A stretch of DNA of 64,000 nucleotides from Hymenochaete sp. R1 (taxonomy: Eukaryota; Basidiomycota; Agaricomycetes; Hymenochaetales; Hymenochaetaceae). The notes beneath the pieces were generated by a model that was given only the letters and a program-made list of their open reading frames with translations, had not been told where the DNA came from and did no database searches. Positions 47,902 through 59,751 of the stretch are shown here, piece after piece. The position numbers were made by a program, and so were the translations under genes. Position 1 is the first letter of the stretch, and every line of letters starts with the position of its first letter. The stretch lies in contig JAFREE010000013.1 in assembly GCA_019400425.1 (NCBI GenBank), positions 62,001-126,000 on the forward strand, in the 5' to 3' direction.

Positions 47902-49848
47902 ATGAGCCAAACGGAAAAGTTGGGAATAGCTTTCAATGTCGTGGGAACCAATGGCTTGACCCCACGTTCACCCGCACATACTACTAGATACACGAAACAT
48001 GTTCATGGGTGAGTATTTTTCTCCTCATACTATTTCTGGTCGCTTCATTTATTAATATGTTTGCACTTCAAGGTTGAACATGACGCCCAAAATGATCTCG
48101 CCTGGTCGATTTTCCAAGTTGAGAGAACCTGAGTATGTTTCAAACAGTTGTTTTCTTTCACATGTGAGTCGCTAACACATTATCCAGACCAACATATGTT
48201 CCTTCTGGCTGGAAAGATGTTGTCCAACCGGAAGGACAGCTGTACTTCCATCATCCTGAGAAACACTTCGTCACCGAGGCAAATATTCGCAGACCCGAGG
48301 TCTACCGAAGAATTGAGCACTGGATGAGATGCGTCGAGAAGGCAGTAGAATCCCAAAACCTCGAGCTTAGAGAAACAACAGAGGTTTTGCTCCAGTTGGA
48401 TGAGGATGACGACTCGACATGTGGATACTACATTGCGGACCACGAATCAACCACGCTTTTCTGGTTGGAAGAAGTGTCAACCGAGGCAATGGGTATCTCC
48501 TCTCCTGTATCAGCCAATCATCTATGTGAGCATGGTATCCCGTTCTCCATATCATGGAAACCGTACTGACATCAACTTCCAATATTAGGCTGGGCGCTGA
48601 AAGAGCTGTACTGGAACCATGTTGAATTTTTTCCCGCCCACCTTTATGGTCTCTATATGAACAGCGCACGGGATCTGATGAGCATTTTGACGCACGCCCG
48701 CGCTGGTGAGTGCCGTTTTTAATGCCTATCAGATCCCATGTCTCATTTCAGCAACAGATAACTTGACTTCGACTGTCGGGACATTCCCTTATTCGCCAAG
48801 CCAGTGCAAGGATTTTTGCGAGCTTCTCCGAGACTATGTGAACGATGAAGCCGAGTTTCTCCATGATGCTAACGTCATATGTGTAGTTGGTTAGTGATCT
48901 CCCAGAATTAAACACACTTCGCCCTTCTCACGCTTCTTGCTGTTTCCTAAAGCACGGCTCTGGTCTCAAGTTGGTCCGTCATTCTCCCTATATCATTTTA
49001 GGTACAAAGTCTGATACCCTCATGCAGCTCGTAACCGGTTTATGCATTTTTATGGAGAAGAAAACGCACGACTCTCACGGGACCAGTATGTCGTCGCACC
49101 GGAACCCAAGGATGGACCATTCCTGCTGCGCGCCCTCTCCAAAACTGTCCTTCTTGGCACTTCAAAAGCATATGCGAAAGAATTGAACTCCCTCTGGGTG
49201 GATAGCATAGTTTATGTCGGGCCTTGGAAAGACTTCATTGCTGATAAAGTGAATAACTGGAGGGAATACGCACTATGGTCACTGGCATTCTCCTTGTAAG
49301 TTTCCGTTAGCTGACATCCTCCTGATTCTCGACTAATGCATTTATTAGTATGCATATCCTGTTTTACTATACTTCCGATACTATTATGTCCCGGATGATT
49401 GCCGCCTGGTCCTTGATGTTTACACTTTCCGGTACTGTCGTGAGCGTACTGCTCATCAACTATCACCGCCTCCAGGCTTCCTTCGTCACAGATGAAGCTG
49501 TAAGTATCGGTATCGCATCACGACCCATCGTAGCTCGCTAACTTTGCTTCACAGGCCACGTTCTTAGAGCAATTCTACCACCCTTCACACGGCTTCGCTC
49601 TACTGGGATGCCTCTACAGCATTCCGAAAGCGCTTCTATATTGGTCGGCTGCCTTCGCAGTCTCGCAAGCTGCTTATAACGCTGCTTCGCTTCTTCCCCT
49701 ATCCAACATTATGTTAACGGGTGTTCTGGCATCCGCCACGGCCCTCTTCGCAGTCGCAGCTTATCCAGCCGTGCAAATAAGCACTTCTTCCAGTTCGGAA
49801 TCCCAACGAAACTCTGACGCCTGCAAAGAAATCGAAGGACATGTCTAA
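47902..49848 (+). CDS. WW-motif multi-pass membrane protein (Agaricomycete family, function unknown)
   Basis: Exons 47902-48008, 48073-48132, 48188-48525, 48589-48705, 48752-48889, 48953-48973, 49028-49295, 49349-49499 and 49555-49848; 497 residues. Residues ~58-85 resemble a WW module: YVPSGWKDVVQPEGQLYFHH. A second Asp/Trp-containing stretch follows (GYYIADHESTTLFWLEEV). The middle part is soluble-looking (HFYGEENARLSRDQYVV). The C-terminal third has three or four hydrophobic segments, including MIAAWSLMFTLSGTVVSVLL and FALLGCLYSIPKALLYWSAA. One coding exon is only 21 nt (ARLWSQV); its joins to 48889 and 49028 are needed to keep frame. I know of similar predicted proteins in mushroom genomes but no assigned role. 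Confidence 0.8.
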
Positions 49849-50592
49849 TGAAAGGATTGGATGGAGTGGCGCAGTAATGTTATTCAGTACTTTATGGGCT
49901 CGGAATCAAAGTGCTTCTTTTTATCATGAGATGTCGGAGCATTTGGGACTGTGCTTCTCCTTCCATCATGTTTTTCGACACGGTCCGTAACTCATTTTCA
50001 ATACCCTAGGAAGAAATTCCACATGTCTTCGCCTTCTTTCCATCCTGTTTTTTGATAACGATTGACCTTGTACTCGTACGAAACACGAACCCTATATCCT
50101 TTTGTTGCATTGTATACAATCATTCTCCTGTATCATAAAGTTTGAAAGAGGCGTTTATTTTTAAGATTGACCGGTGGCCGAATAATCAAAGTTATCAAAT
50201 GCGACCATCTGTCGATGGTCGCCTTGCAGCTAAGCACCTGACGGTCTTCCGTTCTTTTCATAGCGCGTTATCTTCACGTTCGAGTCATTCAACGGACACG
50301 ATTGTATTGCATGCAATGCTTGGAAGGACGGGAATTGCACGTTAGTGCGATGATAGACGCTGCAACGCTGCAAATGAAGGCCCGATAGCGACGGAAGCAG
50401 TGCTTAGCGCGTCCCCGCTCAAGGCCATTTGAGCGAAGCGAGATCTACCATATCAAACCCCATCACTCAATCAAGAATCATTGCACATCCTCACGATCCA
50501 GGAGCCATAATACGTTTCGGACGTCTGATGTACCCGACCCTTCAAAGATTCCTCTTACGCTAGTCTGACGCCAGGGCGCACAGCGCATATTG
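49849..50592. other. intergenic
   Basis: Contains the 3' flank of the WW-motif gene and the upstream region of the metacaspase. No coding signal was seen. Confidence 0.4.
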
Positions 50593-50600
50593 TATAAATA
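50593..50600 (+). promoter_or_regulatory. TATA box of metacaspase gene
   Basis: TATAAATA lies 43 nt upstream of ATG 50636 and 142 nt upstream of ATG 50735. With transcription starting some tens of bases downstream, this spacing slightly favours the second ATG as the used start. Confidence 0.5.
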
Positions 50601-50734
50601 TGGATATGTAAGACTACCCTGGAGTAGTCAACTCCATGCCTCGATCGCTTCTCGTACAGCTACTACTATCCACTTTCAGGTCCATCTGTTCTTTCTTGTC
50701 AAGAAAACCAAAAGAAGTCGCCGAGTTTGCGAAT

Positions 50735-52464
50735 ATGCCGGGACTCATGAAGGGCGAAGAAGAGGCGCCTCGTACGCCTTTCAAGAAGGCGCTGTCGATC
50801 GGGATTCAGTACGAGGACATCCCAGCGTTGAAGCTTCGGGCACCTCACGGCGACCCAGATAGGATCAAGCAAATTCTAACCAGTGTGTCTTCTGGTGCTC
50901 TGGCATGTTGGCTAAATTTCTTATTATGATAAATTGCAGACTTCTACGAGTTCAAAGACGAAGATGTTGTTGTGCTCAAAGACGATGGGGACCATACCAT
51001 GCCCACGCGCAAAAATATCGTACGTTGGTTTCGGCGAGTCTGTGCAACACCTTCTGATGCTTTCAATATAGCTGAAGGCTATCGACACGCTTGTCAAAGA
51101 TGCTCGTCGGGGAGATCACTTCGTGTTTCACTGTAAGCATGTCCAGCACTGGAACTCACAAATCGCTGGATTCTGACCCTTCATTAGTTTCGGGGCACGG
51201 CGGTCAAGTTGACAACGACGATGGTGAGGACTATGAAGAAGACGGCATGGACGAAAGTGCGCCAAACTCCTCGTATTTGTGGCTTCTGCATTGACACGCT
51301 AAAATTTGTATCTCCGAAGCTATTTGGCCCGTCGATGTGAAATATGACGAGCAAGCGGAGGATGCGGTTGATAACTATATTAAAGACGACGTAAGTTCAC
51401 TTGAGATATGCATGTCAAATTGGGCCTTATCAGATATGGCAGGACATCAAAAGATACCTAGTGGATACTCTGCCAGCCGGGACTTACCTGACTGTACGTT
51501 GCGAAGAATCACTGGTTTGTTTTGGTCTGACTCCTGCATAGATCTTATTGGACTGTTGTCATTCCGGTACCGGCGCAGGTGAGACGATGTTCTCAGAGTA
51601 TCGAGAGTGAACCAGTAGCTCACAGACCTGCCACAGATTTACCGAACACTCGAAAAGATGAAGACGAGGAGCTGAATGAGTACTGGTCGCCTGTAACTGC
51701 CAAAAAATTACCATTCAGCGATACCACCAACACAGCAAGACTCATCATGGAAGATCATACCAGTACATCCTTTACGACATTCTCCTAGTGAGGTTGAGCG
51801 AGCTGACATACTTTGATAAGCTGATATACAAACAAAGTCTGAAATAAAGAGGGACATCGACAGTTCCGCTACAGAAAATGTGGCCAAGGTCAAAAGACGA
51901 AGGTCGACCGATGACACTCAAAAGCACGTCGTACGTATACTTTAACTGATGAACCTTAATGGCTTCTCATGCATCTTGGAAGACTTCTTGGGCTGCATGC
52001 ATGGATTCGCAGATCGTCCTCGAGAACCCACGGGGTGGGTTCCTTACTCGAGTAAGTTCTTCTGTGTTCTCTGGATTAACTTACCTTTACGTGTTTTATT
52101 TATAGGCATTCGAGAACGTTCTCCGTAAGTCTTTATCTAACCAGAAAAATGTTTAGACACTAATTCTTACATCGTAATAGAACATAACCGTACCCTCACC
52201 CATGAACAACTTATCAAGGCTATTGCGTACGCTAGTCTAGCCTATTAATCAAGGCTTCTTCGCTAATATCAATCACAGGAAAGAGTTGATCACGTTGACG
52301 AGGCCAGCAAAGGAGTATTGGTTAAAACGGGGATGGGGAAAACTCAATCGTCCCAAGCCAGTAGTATGTGCTCTTTCCATGACTTACGACAGAGCGCAGT
52401 GCTGACGTATGCTCCCCACTTTCCTTGAAATTAGTTCCAGAGCTTGCAGAACCTTGTAAGCTGA
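50735..52464 (+). CDS. Metacaspase (caspase-fold Arg/Lys cysteine protease)
   Basis: Fourteen coding exons: 50735-50882, 50940-51019, 51072-51132, 51188-51256, 51320-51390, 51434-51493, 51542-51578, 51637-51787, 51864-51930, 51983-52051, 52106-52124, 52181-52226, 52279-52360, 52435-52464; 329 residues (362 if ATG 50636 is used). The fold starts at FKKALSIGIQYEDIPALKL. The catalytic His lies in FVFHFSGHGGQVDNDDGEDY and the catalytic Cys in ILLDCCHSGTGADLP, so the dyad is intact. The C-terminal part has TSWAACMDSQIVLENPRGGF and HNRTLTHEQLIKAIAKEL, ending near LKRGWGKLNRPKP. No Pro/Gln-rich prodomain is present. Metacaspases cleave after basic residues, usually Ca2+-dependently, and act in stress responses and protein-aggregate clearance. 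The join at 51787/51864 is the weakest. Confidence 0.88.
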
Positions 52465-53223
52465 TTAAACCATTAATTTTATTAAAAGTCCAAAAGGCTG
52501 ATGTTTTTGTACTTTTCGTAGGACGAAGTTTATCCCAAGCCCTTTACGTTCTAAAAAGCCTTCATTTTCCGTATTCGCTTGGCTTACGTCATGTTCTTTA
52601 CATATTTTTTTCTGCATCTACAATCTCAGCTTTATGTATTATTTCCTTTCATGCTTGATTACTTTGCATTCCGTCCCATGTCATCTCATCTCCCATTTTG
52701 GCCAATAGTGTAGGTAACGTAGTCTCTCTTGTAGTTAATAACATCAGCACTGTTCGAAGTAATCATATTAATACATATTTGTACTGTATAAATGGCCTCG
52801 CTCGAGCGTTCAGCTGACCCCACAAGGTCTTAATTTACCCCGCACCGCATCCGATTCACGCACCAGCATCAGCGATATTGCACAACGTGATAGGATGTGG
52901 GTACGGCACGAATCCAAGACAGTCAGGCAGGCAGGAGCTCCCGAGGTTTGCTCTCAGGTTTTGCCCCGGGTCCGACCCATCGTGCGCATTGCAAAAACAT
53001 ACTTCCGAGTACTTGTACTAAACAGAAAAAATCCCGTTCCTCGATGGAAATGGAACGAAGGAGATAGACTAAGACTGCGGTGGTTCTGTAAAGCTTTTAA
53101 GTACCTGGATGTAGTTGGAGGAGAGGGTGCAGTGCGGTACTCGTCTTATCGATCTCCCCCACTTCCCCGCCCCCACATTCCAACTCGCACTCTTGGACGA
53201 GCCCTCGGTGCCGAAAAGGAAAC
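52465..53223. other. intergenic
   Basis: T-rich 3' flank of the metacaspase followed by the promoter region of the FAD monooxygenase. A TGTATAAATGG stretch at about 52785 could be a TATA element. A 110-codon frame at 52895-53227 overlaps the monooxygenase start, has no family resemblance and is not called. Confidence 0.4.
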
Positions 53224-54993
53224 ATGAGCGCTATAATCAACGGTTCATACAGTAACGGCTTATCTGCCTCTAAGGTAGAAGTTATAGCGAAACAGACGAT
53301 GGTGAACAACCATGGTCTCGGATACGAGAAGATCGCACCGCCGAACTCGACGGGGATCAAGGTCATTATCGTCGGGGCTGGTTTCGCGGGGCTTGCGTGT
53401 GGGATAGAATGCAAAAGGAAGGGTCATGAGGTGGTGATTTTGGAGAAGTTTAGAGAGTTGAAGATACTAGGTGAGTAAAGTGGTCAATTTGCGGTTGTGC
53501 GACATTAGCTAATAAGGAATCGTAGGGGACGTGAGTACAGAGCGGTGTCATTTCGTGCTCTGGAACTGAGTTATGGTCTAGATTATTTCGTTTGGAAATA
53601 ATGCAGGCAAGATATTTGAGAGATGGGGTTTACACGATGTGTGAGCATACTAGTTCCTCTTTCTGAAGGGCACACGGGATCGACGAATGGCAAACACACA
53701 CTAGAATCTGGCCGTTGTGCACGCACCACGAGGAGCTCATACTCCACAACTCACAGGGAGAGATCCTCACTACTCAGAGGTTCCCACCAAAGCAATTTGG
53801 CTCATATGCATACAACGGTCACCGCGGAGAGTTGCACGAGCAACTTTTCCGATATGCGCAGGCGTTGGGCGTTGAAATTCGGTTGGGACAGGATGTGTCG
53901 AGCTATTGGGAAGATGAGGAGGCTGGAGTTGCGGGAGTCGTTGCGAATGGCGAGAGCCTCTCTGCTGACATTGTTGTTGGGGCAGATGGAGTGAGAAGCA
54001 AAGCAAGAACACTAGTCTTGGTTCGTTCGGAGATGATACTTAAGTTGATTTATGCTGATATAAACCTTTTGGGTAGGGCTATGACGATAAACCAAAGTCA
54101 TCAGGATACGCCGTGTACAGAGCATGGTTAGATACTTACAAGCAAGGTGTCGATAAGGATCCCCTCACCGATTATATGTGTAAGAATGGTGATGCATTTT
54201 ACGGTTGGATCGGTGATTCACTTATGATACTTTTTAATTTCGTAAGTATTTAACGTCTTCTCACAGGGCCTGATGTACACATGTTGGCATCTTCATCGAA
54301 GGACGGAAGGGCGATGTCCTGGGTAATCACTCATAAGTCCGTCGGCACCAACATCAATTCTCGTAAACCAAACTCACTTTCATACAGAGACGAAGCCGAC
54401 ATTGAGGAATCATGGTCTTTTCCTGGGAAAATGGAGGAGGTGCTGAAGGTGGTAGAAGGGTACGAACCGAGGTGTGCGGCAGTCCTTGCAAAGGCGGACA
54501 GTTGCGTCGACTGGAAGTTGGTATATCGGGATCCCTTGCCAAAGTGGATCACAAAGGAAGCGAGACTGTGTCTGATCGGAGACGCTGCGCACCCTTTCCT
54601 ACCGTAAGTCGGCTCTCACCACTGCCAACACTTTACGGGAATTTATTTGGTTGTGACAGGACGAGTATCCAAGGCGCATCGCAAGCTGTCGAAGATGGCG
54701 TTACGTTGGCTGTGATTCTTCAACTCGCTGGAAAGGGTGATGTTCCACTCGCTGTGAGGTCTTGGGAGAAGATACGCTACCAGCGAGTTCGAAGAGCACA
54801 GTTGATGGGCGAGTCGACTCGTGACATGTGGCATAAGGCGAAGCCATCGGATAAAGGTGCAGCGGTTGAGCTACCTCGACCTGAATGGCTGCTTGGGTTT
54901 GATGCTGAAAAGTATGCGTATGATGAATATGAAGTTGTAGCGAAGGATATTTTGGACAAAGGATATGTGCTGCCTGTACTGCCTACACTGTAG
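53224..54993 (+). CDS. FAD-dependent monooxygenase (salicylate-hydroxylase-like)
   Basis: Exons 53224-53470, 53526-53530, 53582-53640, 53705-54020, 54077-54212, 54267-54603 and 54660-54993; 477 residues. The Rossmann FAD motif is VIIVGAGFAGLACGIECKRK with the acidic strand end VVILEK. The second FAD motif is VVGADGVRSKAR (the GADG/DG motif) and the third is LCLIGDAAHPFLP with QGASQAVEDG after it. The substrate is not predictable; relatives hydroxylate aromatic acids or act in secondary metabolism. Exon 2 is a 5-nt microexon (GGGAC), required to spell the conserved LGDIISFG. No other biosynthetic genes surround it. A 40-residue N-terminal extension precedes the FAD fold; ATG 53224 is the first in-frame start. 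Confidence 0.9.
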
Positions 54994-55305
54994 CTCCGCA
55001 TGCATGATCAGTTATCTGAAAATTATCGTGGTGGTTGTTGTGAAAGAAGGACTTTTGCACTTCTGCACTGCATTCGGCTAGCTGTATGCGCGTGGTTCTG
55101 GTCCAAGCTCTTGTGACCTTATACAAGTGGTTGAAGACAACCACTGAACGCGTTACAAAAAGTCACGTGGTATGTGTCACACGTTCCCCCAGATAAAAGC
55201 AGGTCATCAGTGCCAAACTGAAACGCGACTCGAACAATCCCCTCTTGCCCACAAACCACCAACACCCTTCCCTCCACGCAACCAACCCCCATTTTTTATT
55301 CAACA
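54994..55305. other. intergenic, HMG-gene promoter
   Basis: 312 nt between the monooxygenase stop and the HMG-box gene ATG. It includes C/A-rich sequence at 55215-55300 typical of a 5' leader. Confidence 0.4.
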
Positions 55306-55817
55306 ATGCCTCGCGCATCCACTCGTACGTACCAACTTTCTTTGTGTTTGTGAAGTAATGTGCTCATTGGCTCAAATCAGAGACCCAAACCAAGGCTGCC
55401 TCTACCGCTGCTAACAACAAGACAAAGAAGTCGACAGAGGGTATGTTGCAAATGTATCTTTGCGAGCTCTTTCTGATGTGCGTGTACCACAGGTAAATCT
55501 AAGCGCGCACCGAGTGCGTACAACCTCTTTGTCAGTGAGCACCTGAAGGCATGGAGAGAGAAGAACCCCGACAGGCCTGTCAAAGAAGCCATGTCCGCTG
55601 TACGTCTGATCATTCACCCCTCGTCTTTGCCTCCTTCCTTACGTTTACTTCATGGTAGGTTGCCGCTATGTGGAAAGATGCACCGGAGAACCCCAAGAAT
55701 GGGCAGACTGCTGAGACTAAGGCGAAGAAGCCTGCCGCCGACAAGGAGAATGCGAAAAAGCCGAGTTCGAAGAGCGTGAAGCCCCCTTCCGCACAGCCGG
55801 TTGCTGCCGCCGCTTGA
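55306..55817 (+). CDS. Small HMG-box chromatin protein
   Basis: Exons 55306-55324, 55381-55440, 55493-55599 and 55659-55817 join to 114 residues. The single HMG box reads KRAPSAYNLFVSEHLKAW, EKNPDRPVKEAMSAVAAMWK, flanked by Lys/Ala-rich tails (start MPRASTQTQTKAAS, end SAQPVAAAA). Such small proteins bend DNA and bind chromatin without strong sequence specificity (Nhp6-like role), but the box differs enough from Nhp6 (PSAYNLF, AAMWK, no KALGE block) that I do not assign that name; it resembles the YABBY/HMG-type small proteins of fungi. The first exon is only 19 nt. Introns are 52-59 nt. Confidence 0.85.
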
Positions 55818-56414
55818 GGGGTGCGGACAAGTTCTCTACATCGTGTCGTGCATTGTGCTTATGATAGCGTGGCTTTAGCGTTCGCGTCCCATGCTTTTCC
55901 ACAGACGCTATTTATCGTTTATTTGACCTTCCCTGCTTCGCCTCCTTCAGCCAAGTAGCATCTCGAATTTACCATGAATGTCGATTCGTTTGCTTATGGG
56001 TTTTATGTTTCCTTTTCCTTTTCGCTCTATACATCTCTTCCTCGTGTATGTATCAATACGACCTGTGTAGTTTAATGAGCTGGAGCTACGTATATGCACT
56101 TTTCATTTTCCGTCAGCGTCAGCGATGTGAGATAACGTGCGAAGCAAAACTATAGAGTTATCATAGGAATCGAATGTCTGACTCGGTATCATAGAGAGGA
56201 TGTCACGAAGAATGAGTTGAGAAGATGAGGTATCGCTATGGTATGAGACACTAGACTGGTAAGCCAAGAGGGAAACAGTACAAAGTTTGTGTAAAAAAAG
56301 TGTCAGTCATTTTCCGGAGCACAATGTCCATGAGTACAGGGCTATGTGAGCAATGATACGAAAGAAGAAAAGAGTACAGAAAATCAAAAGAAACACTGAA
56401 GTTCGAGGGATAGA
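55818..56414. other. convergent intergenic region
   Basis: About 600 nt of 3' flanks of the convergent HMG-box and coiled-coil genes. Nothing further was recognised. Confidence 0.4.
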
Positions 56415-59057
56415 TCACTCTTCATCATACAACCCTCCCGTGCGCACATACGGTGTGTTCCCCAACGGCGTTCGCGAAGTCGATGTCGAGGACCTCGAAT
56501 GCCCTCCGCTACCAGCAGCAGCAGCGCTCATGCTCACTTTGCGAGCCCTAGACCCCTTCGACGATCCCCCACCTCGCGACGGAGGGCCAGGTGCATCTGC
56601 ATAGACCGACACGCGACGGCCAGACGTTGCTCTCGACGGCGGCTCGCCAGTCGCGTTGACGTAGACCGGCTTGTCGTACATTGCTGCGTTGCGTGAAGGC
56701 GGTCGGTTCGGCGAATGCGCCATCGAGACTCTTCTGTCGTTCCGTTCTGACATCCCATCCCTCGCACCGGCACCAGGTCCAGGACCAACATTACCAGCCC
56801 CACCATACGCGAACCCAACCCTCCCCGCACCAGCCCTAGGCGTTTCGGGTCTCCCATACGGCCCCTCCTGGTCATCATCATCCAGAATCTCCGTATCCAA
56901 ATCCGTATCAGGATCGTGATACGAGTTCGGGTCTGTCGTGTCCCCAGCGTCACCGCCCGCCTCTCGTCGATGTTGCCGGCCCGCATGGTGGTCCCCCGTG
57001 AAATAATCCGCCGCGCTCCCAGGTCGGGGCAAGCCTGCGACGTCTCGTCTCGCGGAACCCATTGGGTCGCCTCCCATGGGCATTTGCATCTGCATCTGCA
57101 TTGGCATAGGCGGTGGAGCGTCCCCGAACCCTCCGCCGAAGCCCGGGCCTGGCGTAGGTGGCATTCGACCATAGCTGGGTCCCGGGCCTGGTGTTTGAGC
57201 TCCATATTGGAATCCTGTCCGGGATGGTGCCCTTTGAACGGGCGTCGCAGACTGGGACCCGCGGTGATTGACCGGATCAGGCGGTAGGTCCGAAAAACGC
57301 GGAGGGACAGTCGTCGCAACTGTCTCAACACTCTCGGGTCTTGACGGTGGTTCAATTTGAATGGTAGGGAGCGTAGAGGTACTGCTCGCACTCGAGCTGG
57401 ATCGTCGCCCAAGTAAATTGCGGATCCTAGCGACGTAAGAAGGTCGTATGGACGTTTCGTTTCGAGGATCAGAGGCGCTGGTGCTTGAGGAACTAACGGA
57501 TTGCCGGTGTCGACGTGCGTAGGGTTGAGGCGGAGGAACGGGACGCGGCGTCTCTGACGCGAAATAGTTTGCAGAGGCGGGCATAGGTGGTAACTAATTA
57601 CGGGTATGCATAAGTATGTTTCAGTGCCAGATAAAGGCATACTTACCCTTGGGGTTTCGTGGTCCGGGAAACCATAGCCTGCTCCTTCTGGAGGTGGCGG
57701 TGGGATGACTGGTTCACCTGGGCCCAGGCTTTCAGACGAAGATGTAGATTGTAGCGAAAAAATGCGATTTGCTGATTCTGAGCCGAGCCGAGCGGGATTA
57801 CTGAAAGAATGATGCTGGGGATGTCGTTGGGGTGAAGGACGAGGCGGTTCGTTTGGTCTGAAGTTTTGCGCTGAAGGTGGCCTGGGTCTCGATCGCACTT
57901 CCGGCTGTGAGCCAGGGCGGGCTGGTAAAGGCGAGCGAATGATGATTTGGTCTGGAACGTCCCTCATTCCTACGTTTGGGTCATATCTCATACTGTCCTG
58001 TCGTCCATTGTCGTATGTTGGTGGCGACATGACCTGCGGGGGTCTCGAAGCGGGTTGCGGAACTGGTCTCCAAGGTGGATGTCCGTGATCTGTGACAGGT
58101 GTGTCCGACTGGCGAACACCATTCGATATGGGAGGCACGGCAGACGGTATAATCTGAGAAGTAATTCTTGGTCGAATTTGCGTTGGAGTTTGAGATCTTC
58201 TGGAAACAGAATCCGCTCTCCGGCGAGTCATGACGGGCACGGCCTCTGGTGGCGGGATTGGAAGTACCGTCATATCTGAGGGTGTACGGGGAATGTCGTC
58301 GTCGTCGTCAACCATAGTACTTCTAAAACGCCTTTCCATCTCCCGCATAGCTTCTTCTCGACCTTGTAGACGGCCCTGCTCCATTGCCTTCCGCCTTAAC
58401 TCGACCTCTCTGAACTTTTCAATGGTTTTCTTCATCCTCGCCACGGCTTGTATGGCATCCTCCCTCTCCTGATCCGTCTGCGCCATGAGTTCGTTTGCTG
58501 TGCGTATCTGCTGCTGAGCATTTTCAAACTGAAGCTTGTACGCGCGAAGTTCGGCTTGAGCGCGAGCAGCTTCTTGCAAAGCTTGAGTCCGTGCGCTCGA
58601 GACGCCTTTGAGACGTTCGGCCGTTTCGAGGGCCTTGCGTTCAGCATCTGCGGCCCTGCGGGATTCAGCTCGAAGTATTTCATACGCACGTGAGAGTTGT
58701 CCTTGAGAAGTGTCGTCGGCGTCGAGTTTTTCTATGAGAAGCGCGCGGACGAGGTCCCTTGCGGCGGAGGATGACTTGCGACTCCGTTTGGCAGAAGATG
58801 TGGCTCGCGAACGCCTCGAGGACGTTGATTTTGGCTCGGAGGTCACGTAGTGTTGTCCTGCCATTGGATATCCATGTTCGTCGTCGCCGTATTTAGCGGG
58901 GAAATTCTGGGTATATTCGCTATCATAACCATCCTGCAGCGGGCTGTGAGAGAAGATTGGAAAGGCACGTTAGATACCGTTTTCGACATTTTTTTCTAAT
59001 TTTTCTTAAAGCGACGTACTCTCTGTAGGTTCTGTAGGCTGCTGCTGTTGGCGACAT
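56415..59057 (-). CDS. Coiled-coil protein with long disordered Pro/Arg-rich tail
   Basis: Exons in transcription order: 59057-59020, 58943-57647, 57593-56415; 837 residues. It begins MSPTAAAYRTYRDPLQDGYD; an in-frame exon upstream of ATG 58864 is required because the frame is open and joins cleanly to the 38-nt first exon. Residues ~75-220 form a continuous coiled coil rich in Arg/Glu/Ala/Gln (LRAESRRAADAERKALETAE, MREMERRFRS). The rest is low-complexity: Pro-rich runs (IPPPPPEGAG), a Met-Gln repeat (MQMQMQMPMGG at about 57079-57106), an acidic patch (DTEILDDDDQEG) and many Arg-Ser sites. The protein ends TGGLYDEE. Not recognised beyond 'scaffold-like'; cytoskeletal or nuclear adaptor roles would be guesses. 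Overlapping long frames on the + strand are shadows. Confidence 0.78.
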
Positions 59058-59751
59058 GAGAGTCAGAGGGAAACGAGGGGAGTGATCATACAACAGCTGT
59101 CGAGGCCGTTGACCATGAAGCTGAACTCAAGCTTGAAGCCACAAGACGATGACAGATTCGTTCGTCGACGAGCTCGGAAGCCTCGTGGGAAATTACTCGG
59201 CATTTCATTACGTAACGCATTCTTATCAGAGATTGTTTTCCGGCGGCAAACCACGGACAGACAACTACCGACTCGACTCGAAGTAGCGACAACTTCCAGA
59301 GAGTGTTCTGAAATAATGAAATGCTTGCTCCGTTATCTCCTTCATTAACACGTTGGCTTTCGCATCATGATGTACTGTTCTCGGTCGGTGATTAACGAAT
59401 TGGATTACCCTACTGGTAAGTACTGTATTATTCTCCGAAGTTTACTCTTTCTAACGGCGGCATGGCTACCTCTCGTAAGGCATTAAACTCATGTAGTGAG
59501 CATGGCAGTAACCAGTATTCGACTACTCTCCTCCAAACCTTCATGTTGGGTGATCATCCAGATTCATCCTTAGAAACGCACAAACTACGTGCAAGTACTG
59601 CACGTGAAATCTAATGACTGGGTGCCATTGGTCAGCTCGACCCCCATCGGCCCTACACCCGACATGTCTATTCGTAGCTTCAGCCAGGGATATAAAACAG
59701 TAAAGTCTCCATGGACGGAAGCACAACTCTCCCGTAATTCTCCCGCCGCGC
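59058..59751. promoter_or_regulatory. divergent intergenic region
   Basis: About 700 nt between the divergent coiled-coil gene (minus) and MFS transporter (plus). A GGGATATAAAACAG element at about 59687-59700 lies some 55 nt upstream of the transporter ATG and is a plausible TATA box. No exon is supported. Confidence 0.5.

Noticed and set aside
52895..53227. 110-codon frame just upstream of the FAD monooxygenase
   Set aside because: It overlaps the monooxygenase start in another frame, has no family, and lies in the expected promoter/leader region.
56671..57287. plus-strand frames opposite the coiled-coil gene
   Set aside because: They mirror the Pro/Gly/Arg-rich minus-strand coding sequence, whose exons join in phase and carry a clear coiled coil.
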